The notes under the pieces: model-generated | The model's database searches: none | Told to the model about the DNA's origin: nothing | What the model saw: only the letters and a program-made list of their open reading frames with translations | Program-made: the position numbers and the translations under genes | Source of the DNA: Chara braunii | Taxonomy: Eukaryota > Streptophyta > Charophyceae > Charales > Characeae | DNA: 30,781 bases | Direction of reading: 5' to 3' | NCBI GenBank assembly: GCA_003427395.1 | Contig: BFEA01000036.1 | Span: forward strand, 4,119,358-4,150,138 | In this document: positions 18,576 to 28,910 of the stretch, piece after piece | Layout: every line of letters starts with the position of its first letter | Numbering within the stretch: position 1 is the stretch's first letter

Positions 18576-18956
18576 CCATGTGATGGCTGAGTTGCCTTCG
18601 GGCCAATAAAGGAGGAGGTGAAGGTTTGGGGGAGACAAAACACATCATGATGAGAGGTTAGTTTATATGTTTTGATCCATAGTTTTGCTCTTCGTGGTTT
18701 GAGTGACCCCCCTTTTTTTTTCGTTCTGATCTCATTTTTTGGAAGTAGCTTCAAGATAGTAACCTGATTTCGATTTTTAGATGATTGTAAACCTGTCTTT
18801 TTTATTCTAATTTCTGGTTTTTGAATTTAACTTTTTGGATTTTTCTATTTGATTTTCTCATGACAGGTAGCTTTAGGTTTTTCAATTCTAATTTGATCCA
18901 AGAACTGCGGACTCATGAATGAATTCAAAATTTTCTGAGTAATTTCTGATTTGATC
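18576..18956. repeat. Host DNA; tandem repeat unit flanking element C
   Basis: The last ~60 bp before the LTR (CTCATGAATGAATTCAAAAT onward) match the unit at 28770-28800. The rest is T-rich and unassigned. Confidence 0.6.
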
Positions 18957-18960
18957 CTAT
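18957..18960. repeat. Left target-site duplication of element C (CTAT)
   Basis: Partner CTAT at 28634-28637. Joining the two flanks around one CTAT recreates the host repeat unit seen at 28798-28833, position for position. Confidence 0.8.
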
Positions 18961-20182
18961 TGTTACGATCCTGGCCACCTTTGGAGCCCAATGCCGTCCA
19001 ATTGCAAAAGAAATGAAAGCACTTGAGAGGAGAGAGAGGGAAAGAAGAAGAAGAATTAGGAAGAAGAAAGAGATGATGTACTCCAGCATAGACCAAAGAC
19101 AAAGCTCTTCTTCTTCGCTCAACAACCTCCTCCTCTTTACCTCCTCCTCTCTTATTCAAACAATAATAATGTTGAACAGCTGAACCAGAATCAATGTCCA
19201 AATCCCACTTCTACAGCAGGCACAAGATGAGGTCCACCATAGCCATGGCAGCCCTTCTTCTTCCTCCACGTACAGGCCGAGGCTATGGCGGACTAATGAG
19301 GCTTCAGCCTCCGATACTAAAGACAATCCCGCATTCTGCTGTGTTTTCTAAGTCTGTCTGTGTGTGCGTGCTTGTGACCTGCATGCCTCTCTGAGTGCTT
19401 GTTGGTATGAGTGTGTGTGGGACCCGCAAGGGTACTTGCTTGTTTGGTAGGCCCGTAGGGCCGGTACTTACCTGTGGCCGTGGCATTGAGGGTTGTAGCA
19501 AGGAAAACACTCAAGTGGCGAAGCTAGCGGCCCTGAGGCCCTTGGGGTAGCGGAAAAACACTCAAGTAGGCCGGTAGGCCGATACTACACCCCACTGCAG
19601 TTGGCGTGACGGGGTACTGGAGGCCGAGCAGAAAAAGACAAAGTTGGCATTTTTAGAGTCCAGTAGAGGCAGGGTAGGTCTAGGCCGGTACCAGTCCAAC
19701 CAGTCTGAGTCTAGAGCCCGTACGGGTAATATCAGGGTCTGCAATGATGTTTCCCTCCGAAACGGAGGAGGTACCGGTTGCTTGGAGAGACCGAGCGGCC
19801 TGAAAGTCACCGCCCAGGAGGCAAGTAGGCCGCTATATCAAGAGGCAGGGCAAAGAGCCCGGCCTCATTCTTCAGTGTGCGAGTTGGGCGTCACGCTGCT
19901 GGAGCGCTAGGCGGAGGAGCGCTGGGCTCTACAGCGCTGCTGGGAGGAAGAAGCCGGGAACTTCCACCTTGGCTATGGTGGAGCTCAGCCGGTAGGAGGA
20001 GGAGGGAGAAGGGGACCGAGGAGGAGAGTGGTAGGGGACTCACCTGGCTATGGTAGACACCATCTTCATCTCCTTGCTAGGCGCTGCATCAAGAAGGCCC
20101 CGGTTGGGGTAGTGCCGCATCAAGATGGGCAGAACTTCAGAAATCAGCAGTGTTCTCAGTCTGTGTTTGACGGGTCATTACA
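18961..20182 (-). mobile_element. Element C 3' LTR (contains an inverted segment)
   Basis: Ends TGTTACGATCCTGGCCAC and GGTCATTACA on the plus strand. 18961-19325 is colinear with 27220-27663 of the 5' LTR, and 20125-20182 with 28566-28633. Between them, 19327-20124 matches 27758-28553 only in inverted orientation. At the left junction about 95 bp (27664-27757) are missing. Length 1,222 bp against 1,414 bp for the 5' LTR. Confidence 0.88.
19327..20124. other. Inverted segment inside the 3' LTR
   Basis: About 798 bp reversed relative to both other LTRs in the window (5638-6696 and 27220-28633). In the 5' LTR the interval is bounded by CCTTGATG (27758-27765) and CATCAAGG (28558-28565), an 8-bp inverted repeat. 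CATCAAG lies at the right junction here. Confidence 0.85.
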
Positions 20183-20184
20183 CT

Positions 20185-20200
20185 ACCCCCCCCTCAAGAG
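20185..20200 (-). other. Polypurine tract
   Basis: Minus-strand GAGGGGGGGGGTAG lies directly before the 3' LTR. It is the expected primer site for plus-strand DNA synthesis. Confidence 0.75.
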
Positions 20201-21912
20201 CGAGGTCCCTTCAAGCGAGTAACTCAATCAGAGTCCTTGCATAGTGCATCATAGGTGTAGATAGCAAAGAGAGATCGGGCGTGTTCCGTAGGAGTCAGAG
20301 TAGCAGTGAAATTTGGTTGCTGTTCAGCATTTATCAATCGTTTGTAGGCATTAACGACACGCAGTGCACTCTGCAGTAAGTCTTTCCTAGCAATCCAATA
20401 GAAATCGTCCAACGGATGGTACAGAAAATGAACTTTATACTGTCTATTTCTCCCCTTCCCACTGTGTTTGACAATCCTATCAACCTCATAACCGCCATTG
20501 ATTGCGCCGGGAATCATTGACTCTCGGTACTTCAACGTTTCAGGTGGTTCATACGGGAACAATTTTGATGCATGAAAGACTGGGTATGTGCGCAAATGTG
20601 CAGGCACATCAATCGTGTAGGAAGGACCGAAGGAATCACTCCCTACCTGGTTCAAGACCTGCCACGGACCGTAGTACTGAGGAAGAAGCTTTCGTGATAC
20701 ACCTTCTTCTTCAGAAAACTCAGACATTTTGACCCAGACGTAACTTCCCACTGTGAATGGTGCAGGCTGGCGCTTTTTGTTAGCATGTTTAATCATGGCA
20801 CTGCGTCGCCTGTCCATAGCTGCGACAACAACTTTGAGTAGGCGATCGAACTTGGCGGTGTAGCCTGGCTGGCCAGCTGTTAGGCCATGTGGCTGATCAG
20901 GGAATAGATAAGATACAGGATTGCGGATTTTCCATCCAAGATGCAGCCGGTTAGGCGTCATCCCGGTGGAGGAGTGGATGGAGTTGTTGTACAACCCCTG
21001 CACAATCGGCAACTCCTCATCCCAAGAGTTCTGATCAGGTACAATTAGAGCCCTGAGAAGCTGGATCACGGTCTGGTTGATTTCCTCCACCAGTCCATTG
21101 GCTTCGGGGTGTCGCCCAGACGTCATCTTGAGTTTCATATCGTAGGTCTGGGAGGTGAAATCTTTCCAGTCTGCGCTTATGAACCTGGTGTCCCGATCAC
21201 TCACAAGAGTTTTCGGGGGGTCATAATGTAGCACGTACCTTTTGTTGAACTCATCGATAACAAGGTCAGTTGGGGCGTGAGGTGGCAAGGGAATCAGATT
21301 CAGAAATTTCGAAAACCGATCAATGATCACCATCACTTGTGAATAACCGTTTCTGCTCTTCTTCCCCATGTCCGTGAAGTGAATGGAAACAGACTCACCC
21401 GGACCATCAGGGATAGGAAGAGGGTGCAGCAGCCCATAGGGCTTCTGCCGAGACGGTTTGATGCGCTGACAAACTCCACACGCGGCCACAAACCTTTGTG
21501 CCATCCTTTTCATTCCAGGCCACACAAACTTTTCCATCAGATTCTCATATGTCTTCTCAACACTGAAGTGTCCACTCCGGCCATGAGCCAAATCCAAGAA
21601 GTGAGTGATGATTGGCTCGTGGTTGGGTACACACAACCGGTCATGCTTACCGTAGCGTCGGAAGAGAAGACCCTTACATTCATGGAAATCAGGCTGACTA
21701 CTAGGGTCAGCCCGAATCTGCTCAAGGATGGGACTGAGTTCCGGATCCTTGGCAGTATACTCGATGAGCTCCTCCTTCAGATCTTTACGAAGGTCGTAGG
21801 AACCCGCAAGGCAAGTTATATATTCAGGGTGGCAAGACAAAGCATCCGCAACATGATTATAGCAGCCTTTCTTGTGTTTGAGTTCAAAATCATACACATC
21901 AATCTCATGCAG

Positions 21913-21915
21913 TCA
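21913..21915 (-). other. Nonsense codon splitting pol
   Basis: TGA between L-T-R and L-H-E-I-D-V-Y-D-F. Gypsy polymerases normally have Trp here, so TGG to TGA is the simplest change; on the plus strand this is C to T. Confidence 0.85.
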
Positions 21916-24110
21916 TCTCGTCAATGTGGTTGATGGGTTAACCTGTGTCTGAATCCATTTCAAAGTCTCATGGTCTGAGAACACTTTAAAATGGCGACCC
22001 AAGAGGTAGTGTTTCCAGTGGTCTAGTGCCTCTCTCAAGGCATAGAGCTCCCTCATGTAGGTGGAAGCGGCTACCTTGTGGCTGGGCATGCGTTTGCTGT
22101 AATATTCGAGCGGACGTAAGCCATCACCATCGTCTTGCTGCAGCACCGCACCAATCCCATACAAACTCGCATTCGTAGTTACTACGAATGTAAGCTTGGG
22201 ATCTGCAATGCGGAGTACCGGATGACTCACCAAAACCACTTTCAACGCTTCAAAGGTTATTGTGCATTCTTCATTCCATGCGTAGGACACATTTTTGCTT
22301 GCTAGTCTAGACAGCGGACGGGCGATGATAGAGAATTTTGGCACAAACTTACGGTAGTACGACGCAAGACCAAGAAAAGAACGCAACTCGTGGGCATTCG
22401 CAGGTTTGGGCCACTTTTGGATGACCTCAACCTTGGTTGCCTCGGGCTCTAGGCCTGCAGCAAACAACCGATGTCCAAGGTAGATGACGTTGTCCCTTCC
22501 AAACTCAGATTTCTCCAAGTTGAGATGGAGTTGCGTGTCCTTGAGGATTTGCATCACTTCCTCAAGGTGTCTCATATGCTCCTCCATCGATTTGCCGAAG
22601 ATTAGTATGTCATCCAGATAAACAACAACAAACTGGTTAATCTGATGGCGGAACACTTTGTCCATGAGACTTTGAAAGGTGGTTGGCGCATTCGTGAGGC
22701 CGAAGGGCATGACGGTAAACTCGTACAGCCCATCGCGAGTTTTGAATGCGGTTTTGTGTTGGTTTGTAGGATCGACTTCAATCTGGTGGTAGCCAGATTT
22801 GAGATCAATCTTGCTGAAGACTTTACACCCACCTGCAACATCAAGCAAATCATCAATGCGTGGCAAAGGATAGGCATTCTTTCTTGTGATCCGGTTCAAC
22901 CCGCAGTAATCAATACACATCCGCAACTTACCTCCTTTCTTAGGGACAAACAGAATCGTTGCACCAAACTCCGACTCACTCGGCTTGATCCATCCCTTCC
23001 CAATCATTTCATCAATCTGCCTTCGCAACTCCTCCAATTCGTCTGGGCCCATTCGATAGACATAACCCTTTGGAGGAGTGCTACCTTCAATCAATTCGAT
23101 CCTGTATCGGACCGGATGCACGGAGACGCCATGCGGTTCGGCCAAGACGTAAGGAAATCGGTTGAGAAGGTTGCGAATGTCCGGTGCGATTTCCGGAGGG
23201 GGATCATCACTCTCAGGAGCAAGCATGTCAGTTTGTACAGGTGCAGCCAAAACAACAGGATTAGAAGTAGAGCCATTTGGACTAGAGATAGACTTAGTAG
23301 AGGTAGAAGTAGTTGCATCCGAGGTGGACACAGCATGCAAGGTAGAATCATTATGTACAGCAAAAATAGAAGGCACATGAGCAGGCCTAACAAAGGCTAT
23401 ATACATTTGCTCATCTGTTTTGCGCCAGCGCCACTTTTTGCAGAATTGCATTGCATTGAGAAAGGTCACTTGGGACTCGCGTGGCTCATCCAAGAGGACT
23501 GGACGCTCGATTCCCATGGCATCTTTGACCATGAATTGTGAGTCCTTCCACGTGGTTCTTTCACATTGGGTCTGCAACCAGCCCAAGCCAATAACCGCGT
23601 CGAAGGGGCACTGATCAAGGACATAGAAATTTAATTCATGCGTGATTGTGCGGTCAGCGTCAAAGGTAGTACGCACACTTTTGGCTGCATGCGTAGATGT
23701 GACAACCTCTTGGTTGCCTACTTGGGTCCGACAAGGATTCTGCAAAATCACTTGCTTCATCCCCAAGCATGTCTTACGAATGCCGTGCGGTGAGAAGTAG
23801 TTGGCGGTTGCGCCACAATCAGCCAACGCACGGATGTAACGGCCATTAATCTAGAGTTTGAAGAAGATCAACTATGTTCTCCCTTGGGCGCGTTCTTGCT
23901 TCGTGTGAGCCCAGCGCGTCAACAGAGAATGGAAGTCAATTTCTTCAGACTCTACCCAAAGCTCATTGTATAGGATGTGGATCTTCTCAGCCTTGGAATC
24001 AACATCAGATGGGGTTTCAGGAGAGGTTTGCTGAGTGGGATCAGAATCCAAAGAAGAATCTGTACTTACGTGTTCAGCCTCTCCATCCGTAGAGTGTGTT
24101 GATGATGCCT

Positions 24111-25901
24111 CTACCCCCATTGCTGGTTTCCCTGCTGCAATCTGAAACAGTGTTGGACTGAATGTCCCGGTTTGGTGCAATGCAGGCAAGCTCCTCTCTT
24201 CACTCTGTTCTTCCACTCACTTTCACTAATCCGGAGATCTACCCATGGTTTTGTGGCAGGATCTTCCGGTTTTTATGGAATCTTTGCTCCCTTGGGAAGA
24301 AGGATAGTGTTAGTGTTGTTCTTCATTCTGGTCCTTAGTCCCTTGTTTTTAAAGGCAGTCTTCTTAAAGGCATTCATGGATTCCTCATCATTCACCAACT
24401 CAGACTCGTGGGCTGACGCAGAGCATGATGCCTCACAGCCTTGCTCTTGATCGTCATCAAGAGAAGGGTTGTCTGCGAAGATCTCCTCTTCATCCTCTAA
24501 CAGATCGTGTGCTACCAAACGGTTGCTGCCAGAAAACCGTTTGCGGCCAAGGGCTCTTTTGCCACTTGATCCACCCGGGAGGTCTTGTGCCTCCAACTTG
24601 ACTAAATCCCGCATGAGGGAAAACCAATCTGTATATTCCGCGAGTCTGAGGCCCAGGCGACGGATTTCAGCAGAGGGGACTGTTGCTTTTATCACATCCA
24701 AGCAAGATTGTGCAGTCATTTCCAAATTAGGAGTCGCAAAGAGCTTACTGACATACTGCTGCAGGCTTTGCATGGTGCCAGTCCACTTGCTGTGCTTGAG
24801 TTTATCAAGCTTAAGTCTTGCTTTTGCTGCAGCATGTGGATCGGCATACTGTTGAATCAAGAGATCCTTAAGTGTGGCTACAGGCGTGGCCTTCAGCCAC
24901 TTGTTCAGGTCTATACGTTTATAGCCTGCTTGTATAGCTTGGATTTCTAGGAATTCTCTCACGGCGGGTTCCACATCGGTCCCAAGAACCGACGATTGAG
25001 TGACTGGGGGTGTCCCCAACACATCAAAGTAGGACCGCATGGTGCTGATCCATGACTCGACATCGTCTTTTCCGTCATATTTCGACGGAATTTGTGTCGC
25101 CTTCCTGTCGAGGTAAGCAAAGCTGTTGCCTGGCCCAGCCATTGCTGGGTCCGGGCCCGGGGCTGCAACAGTTCCAGAAGTCCATGCACCACCACTTGCC
25201 GCTGCAGCAGCAGCAGCAGCAGGGTCTGGACTTGCTGCAGATCCGCTTTGGCTGATAACCACACTCAAAGAAGAAAAAGAAGTAGAAGGAGAAGAAGTAG
25301 ACGTATTCAGAGGGGCAAAACTGGACTGACACGCAACATTGGAGGCAGGGTAGGTGAGTGAAGAGACGATTTGAGCCTGCTGCGAACTAGCAAACTGTTG
25401 TAGCTGATCGCGGTGCTGCTGCGCCATCTTGGCCATGTCTTCGCGCAACTTCTTGAGCTGCTTAAACAACTGTGCGAGCTGGCCAGTATGGTCCTCAACA
25501 ACCCGGACCCCTGCTAAGGCTCTGAGGAGGGGAACCGTTTTCTCCCCTACCTCCTCATCAGTCAGAGCGGACACGGTGCTAAGGACGGCCTCGTGGGCCT
25601 GCACCTTATCCCTTCTCTCTCTCTCTTTCTCTTCCTCCTCCCTCTTCAAGGCTTTCTCATAGAAGAACTGATACTGCGGTTTTTCTGCCTCAGGGGCAGC
25701 GTCCATCTGTAGCTTCCAATCTGCTGCAGATGCCATGATGGAGGATGAGGGCGTCAGTAAGACTCTCAAGAGGGGTCCGTACTTCCTTTCAGCTTTGTAA
25801 CCAATAGTCCTCTTCCCTCTCCTCACTCCCTCAAGAGCAACACTCAATAGCTTTTCTCTTTTCTCTCTCTCTCTTGTTTGCGATCGTGTAGACACAGGCA
25901 T
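24111..25901 (-). pseudogene. gag: Element C gag (capsid plus CCHC nucleocapsid)
   Basis: Structural protein of the retrotransposon particle, about 596 codons. The ATG at 25901 is preferred because it opens M-P-V-S-T-R-S-Q-T-R, the counterpart of the gag start in element A; the frame is open upstream to 25973 but that extension is leader. Residues about 80-170: charged coiled coil (K-R-E-E-E-E-K-E-R-E-R) and a leucine-rich stretch. About 220-250: Ala run from a GCA repeat (25201-25222). About 270-470: retrotransposon gag/capsid fold region (Y-D-G-K-D-D-V-E-S-W-I). Nucleocapsid: zinc knuckle C-X2-C-X4-H-X4-C at 24188-24147 (C-L-H-C-T-K-P-G-H). A TAA at 24273-24275 (codon 543) cuts the protein before the knuckle; the frame then runs to TAG at 24111-24113. 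Confidence 0.9.
24147..24188 (-). other. Gag zinc knuckle (CCHC)
   Basis: C-L-H-C-T-K-P-G-H-S-V-Q-H-C, canonical spacing CX2CX4HX4C. It lies downstream of the TAA at 24273-24275, so it would be lost from the translated product. Confidence 0.9.
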
Positions 25902-27126
25902 TAAAGAACCCAATAAAAGAAACAGCTTGAACTCATTCAGAAGAGAAGGTAGAACTCCTAGCCGGAGCGGCAATTCATTTGGACTGGATAGCAGTCAAAA
26001 CATTAAAAAAAAAAAAAGATTAGAGAGATCTGATCCAGCCACACAGTCTGAACTGACTACGTATGGGGTCCTCCCAAGCCTAGCCAAACTCAGCTCCGTG
26101 AAGACACAGCAAATCAGATTCAAAGTGTACAGCGAAATGCAAGAGAGAATTGAGTGGTGTATAAGGTGCGAGTCAGGCGGCGGATTGTGCGGTAAAGTCT
26201 GATAAAACGTTCCAGCGGAGATCCCCTCCGCAGCGAGTGTCCTGGTCCGAAAGCATAAAGTCTGTATCCCAATCAGATAGCGCAAGGTAACTGACGTCAA
26301 CAAATTTGGCCTTAGGGGCCCTTCTCGTTTGGGCCCAGTCCCACTGAGTCCCAAATGGTCCCAGTGGAGTCAAAACCGGGTCCCAACCAACAAGAGTTTC
26401 ACGGAGACCTACTTTGTCCCTACTTGAATTGAAAAACAAAATTTTGCCCCAAAAAGAACCTGTAGACTACTGACGTTCAGAATGAAACAAACAAAGCACT
26501 GCAGAGAGATATCACATGACAAACGAGATACTTCATTCATTCACTCATCAGGTGAGTAGGCAGTTCACACACCTCACACACAATCAAGACTATGGAGGAT
26601 GGAAAAAGAACCCAGAGAACCCCAACAGGCAGTCAATTCCATGCACGCACACATGGGCACCCCGGTGGCACGGCACTTACCTGAGTGGCCGGACTCTTGA
26701 GATGAAAGAACTCACCCCCCTCTCACATAGTCCTCCTGACCCAATTAGCATCCTCTACACTAGTGTCCTATCATCTAGGAGGGTCAACATCTACCCCAAA
26801 GTACACAGTCGGATCCCCCGTCAATGTTGAAGATCAAAGCAGCAACTTGCAATCCGTAGGTGCAGATATGGCTGCCACCCTCAAGCTCGCCTAACTTGAG
26901 GGGAGCCCTAAAGTCACTCCTCGTCTTCCCTAAAGTCCAGATTCAAGTTGTAGGTGCCCTTCACTGTCGCCTCTCTCAAATTGCATCACGAAGTCCTACC
27001 TTCTGTCTCGCCACCATAAACATGCACTCAAACAACCTGGTCGGGTCTAGTGTCGACCCTACACTGCCCTGCCAGGTGGGAGCAGCTTCCCTTTACCACG
27101 CTGCCCCACTTAACCCTAACTTCCAG

Positions 27127-27166
27127 CCCTAACCCTAAGTGGTAGCCCTTACCACTAGGGTTAGGG
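27127..27166 (-). repeat. Leader hairpin with TTAGGG-like arms
   Basis: Arms CCCTAACCCTAAGTGGTA (27127-27144) and TACCACTAGGGTTAGGG (27150-27166) pair over 17 bp with one bulged base and a 5-base loop. It lies about 40 bases from the primer-binding site in the genomic RNA. The element A leader keeps only a single TTAGGGTTAGGG-type arm (3229-3244). Confidence 0.82.
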
Positions 27167-27206
27167 TTATGGCAGCCAAGTCAACTCTCGCCAACAAGTA
27201 GAATCC

Positions 27207-27218
27207 GCTCCAATACCA
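27207..27218 (-). other. Element C primer-binding site
   Basis: TGGTATTGGAGC, two changes from TGGTATCAGAGC of element B; one base after the LTR. tRNA-iMet type. Confidence 0.82.
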
Positions 27219-27219
27219 A

Positions 27220-28633
27220 TGTTACGATCCTGGCCACTTTTGAAGTCCACAATCATCAAAAAGTACAATGTTGTCCAATTGCGAAAATAAATGAATGAAT
27301 TGGAGCCTAATGTCGTCCAATTGCAAGAAAAATGAAAGAACTTGAGAGGAGGGAGAGGGAAAGAAGAAGAAGAAAAATTAGGAAAAAGAAGAAAGAGATG
27401 ATGTACTCCATCATAGACCAAAGACAAAGCTCTTCTTCTTCGCTCAACAACCTCCTCCTCTTTATCTCCTCCTCTCTTATTCAAACAATAAATAAACAAT
27501 AATAATTATGAACAGCTGAACCAGAATCAATGTACGAATCCCACTTCTACTGCAGGCACAATATGAGGTCCACCATAGCCATGGCAGCCCTTCTTCTTCC
27601 TCCACGTACAGGCCGAGGCTATGGCAGACTAATGAGGCTTCAGCCTCCGATACCAAAGACAACCCCAAGCAGCTACCCCGCTGCCCTTCTTCCAGGTCAT
27701 CACCCAACAGCTATGCCGCTGCTCACTCAACCGCCATGCTTGACTCTGTCCGAGCTTCCTTGATGCGACACTACCCCAACCGGGGCCTTCCTGATGCAGC
27801 GCCTAGCAAGGAGATGAAGATGGTGTCTACCATAGCCAGGTGAGTCCCCTACCACTCTCCTCCTTGGTCCCATTCTCCCTCCTCCTCCCGGCTGAGCTCC
27901 ACCATAGCCAAGGTGGAAGCTCCCGGCTTCTTCCTCCCAGCAGCGCTGTAGAGCCCAGCGCTCCTCCACCTAGCGCTCCTGCAGCGTGATGCCCAACTGG
28001 CACACTGAAGAATGAGGCCGGGCTCTTTGCCCTGCCTCTTGATATAGCGGCCTACTTGCCTCCTGGGCGGTGACTTCCAGGCCGCTCAGCCTCTCCAAGC
28101 AACCGGTACCTCCTCCGTTTCGGAGGGAAACATCATTGCAGACCCTGATATTACCCGTACGGGCTCTAGACTCTGACTGGTTGGATTGGTACCGGCCCAG
28201 ACCTACCCTACCGCTACTGGACTCTAAAAATGCCAACTTTGTCTTTTTCTGCTCGGCCTCCAGTACCCCCTCACGCCAACTGCAGTGGGGTGTAGTATCG
28301 GCCTACCGGCCTACTTGAGTGTTTTTCCGCTACCCCAAGGGCCTCAGGGCCGCTAGCTTCGCCACTTGAGTGTTTTCCTTGCTACAACCCTCAATGCCAC
28401 GGCCACAGGTAAGTACTGGCCCTACGGGCCTACCAAACAAGCAAATACCCTTGCGGGTCCCACACACACTCGTACCAACAAGCACTCAGACAGGCATGCA
28501 GGTCACTAGCACGCACACACAGACAGACTTAGAAAACACAGCAGAATGCGGGAATCTCATCAAGGCATCCATTCCATCGGCAGAACTTTAGAAATCAGCA
28601 GTGTTCTCAGTCTGTGTTTGACAGGTCATTACA
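27220..28633 (-). mobile_element. Element C 5' LTR
   Basis: 1,414 bp, TG...CA termini (TGTTACGATCC to GGTCATTACA on the plus strand). It is in the same internal order as the LTR of element B, so this is the ancestral arrangement. It includes an A/G-rich tract (27345-27395), a GGTACCTCCTCCGTTTCGGA hairpin-like block near 28105-28125 and CA-rich sequence near 28510. I could not place a TATA box or the R boundaries with confidence. Confidence 0.9.
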
Positions 28634-28637
28634 CTAT
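28634..28637. repeat. Right target-site duplication of element C (CTAT)
   Basis: Partner of 18957-18960. Confidence 0.8.
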
Positions 28638-28910
28638 CATGTTGATGATCGTAAATCAGAGTTTTGCCTCTGATCTTGAATAATGTTTTCGAATTTTTTT
28701 TACTCTCAATGAACTCATGAAGAATAATCTACAAACCTGATTCAAGACACTGTCAGTGGGATCATGAATGATATTCAAAATTTCTGGATAACTCTCGATT
28801 TGTTGCTTTCATATTGACGATCGTAAATAAGAGCCTCGTCTTTGTCTTGAATAGTGATCTCTAAGTTTTTAGAATTTCAATGGTCTCGTGATTATGTTGA
28901 ATCTTGTTGT
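28638..28910. repeat. Host tandem repeat containing the empty site
   Basis: The interrupted unit (18900-18960 joined to 28634-28730) is followed by a second, uninterrupted unit from about 28765. Shared: TCATGAATGA, TTCAAAATTT, GATCGTAAAT(C/A)AGAG, CTTGAATA(A/G)TG. Confidence 0.78.

Larger units (their letters stand above)
20224..24216 (-). pseudogene. pol: Element C pol: protease, RT, RNase H, integrase, chromodomain
   Basis: One reading frame of about 1,330 codons, in the -1 phase to gag and overlapping its end by about 105 bases, so it was probably made by -1 frameshifting. Order: linker rich in Ser/Thr/Glu; protease with A-D-C-G-A-T (Asp codon 23818-23820) and A-V-I-G-L-G-W-L; RT with V-V-Y-L-D-D (22609-22620); RNase H; integrase with H-X4-H and C-X2-C zinc residues, D of V-S-D-R-D-T and E of L-V-E-E-I-N; C-terminal chromodomain-like block near 20340-20500 (Y-E-V-D-R-I-V to F-Y-W-I). 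Breaks: TAG at 23872-23874 and 23851-23853 before the protease, and TGA at 21913-21915 between RNase H and integrase where Trp is expected. The first RNase H Asp is Asn (22171-22173) and the first integrase Asp is His (21379-21381). It cannot encode an active enzyme set as it stands. Confidence 0.9.
25902..27219 (-). mobile_element. Element C 5' leader
   Basis: 1.3-kb non-coding leader between primer site and gag, unusually long. It is colinear with the leader of element A (1409-3288). It holds the empty site for DNA-element copy 1 at 26622-26629 and a strong hairpin near the primer site. Confidence 0.85.
18961..28633 (-). mobile_element. Element C: full-length Ty3/gypsy chromovirus (inactive)
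   Basis: A 9,673-bp LTR retrotransposon coding on the minus strand, with order 5' LTR, primer site, leader, gag, pol (PR-RT-RH-IN-chromodomain), polypurine tract, 3' LTR. That domain order and the chromodomain define chromoviruses within Ty3/gypsy. The TSD CTAT (18957-18960 and 28634-28637) is supported by a paralogous empty site. Stops in gag and pol and lost catalytic residues make it non-functional. LTR divergence, including a large inversion, indicates an old insertion. Confidence 0.92.

Noticed and set aside
22645-23541. Long plus-strand frame opposite pol
   Set aside because: Shadow of the RT/protease coding strand; no domain.
27120-27170. Interstitial telomere
   Set aside because: Only two TTAGGG-type units per arm in inverted orientation; better explained as an RNA hairpin in a retroelement leader.
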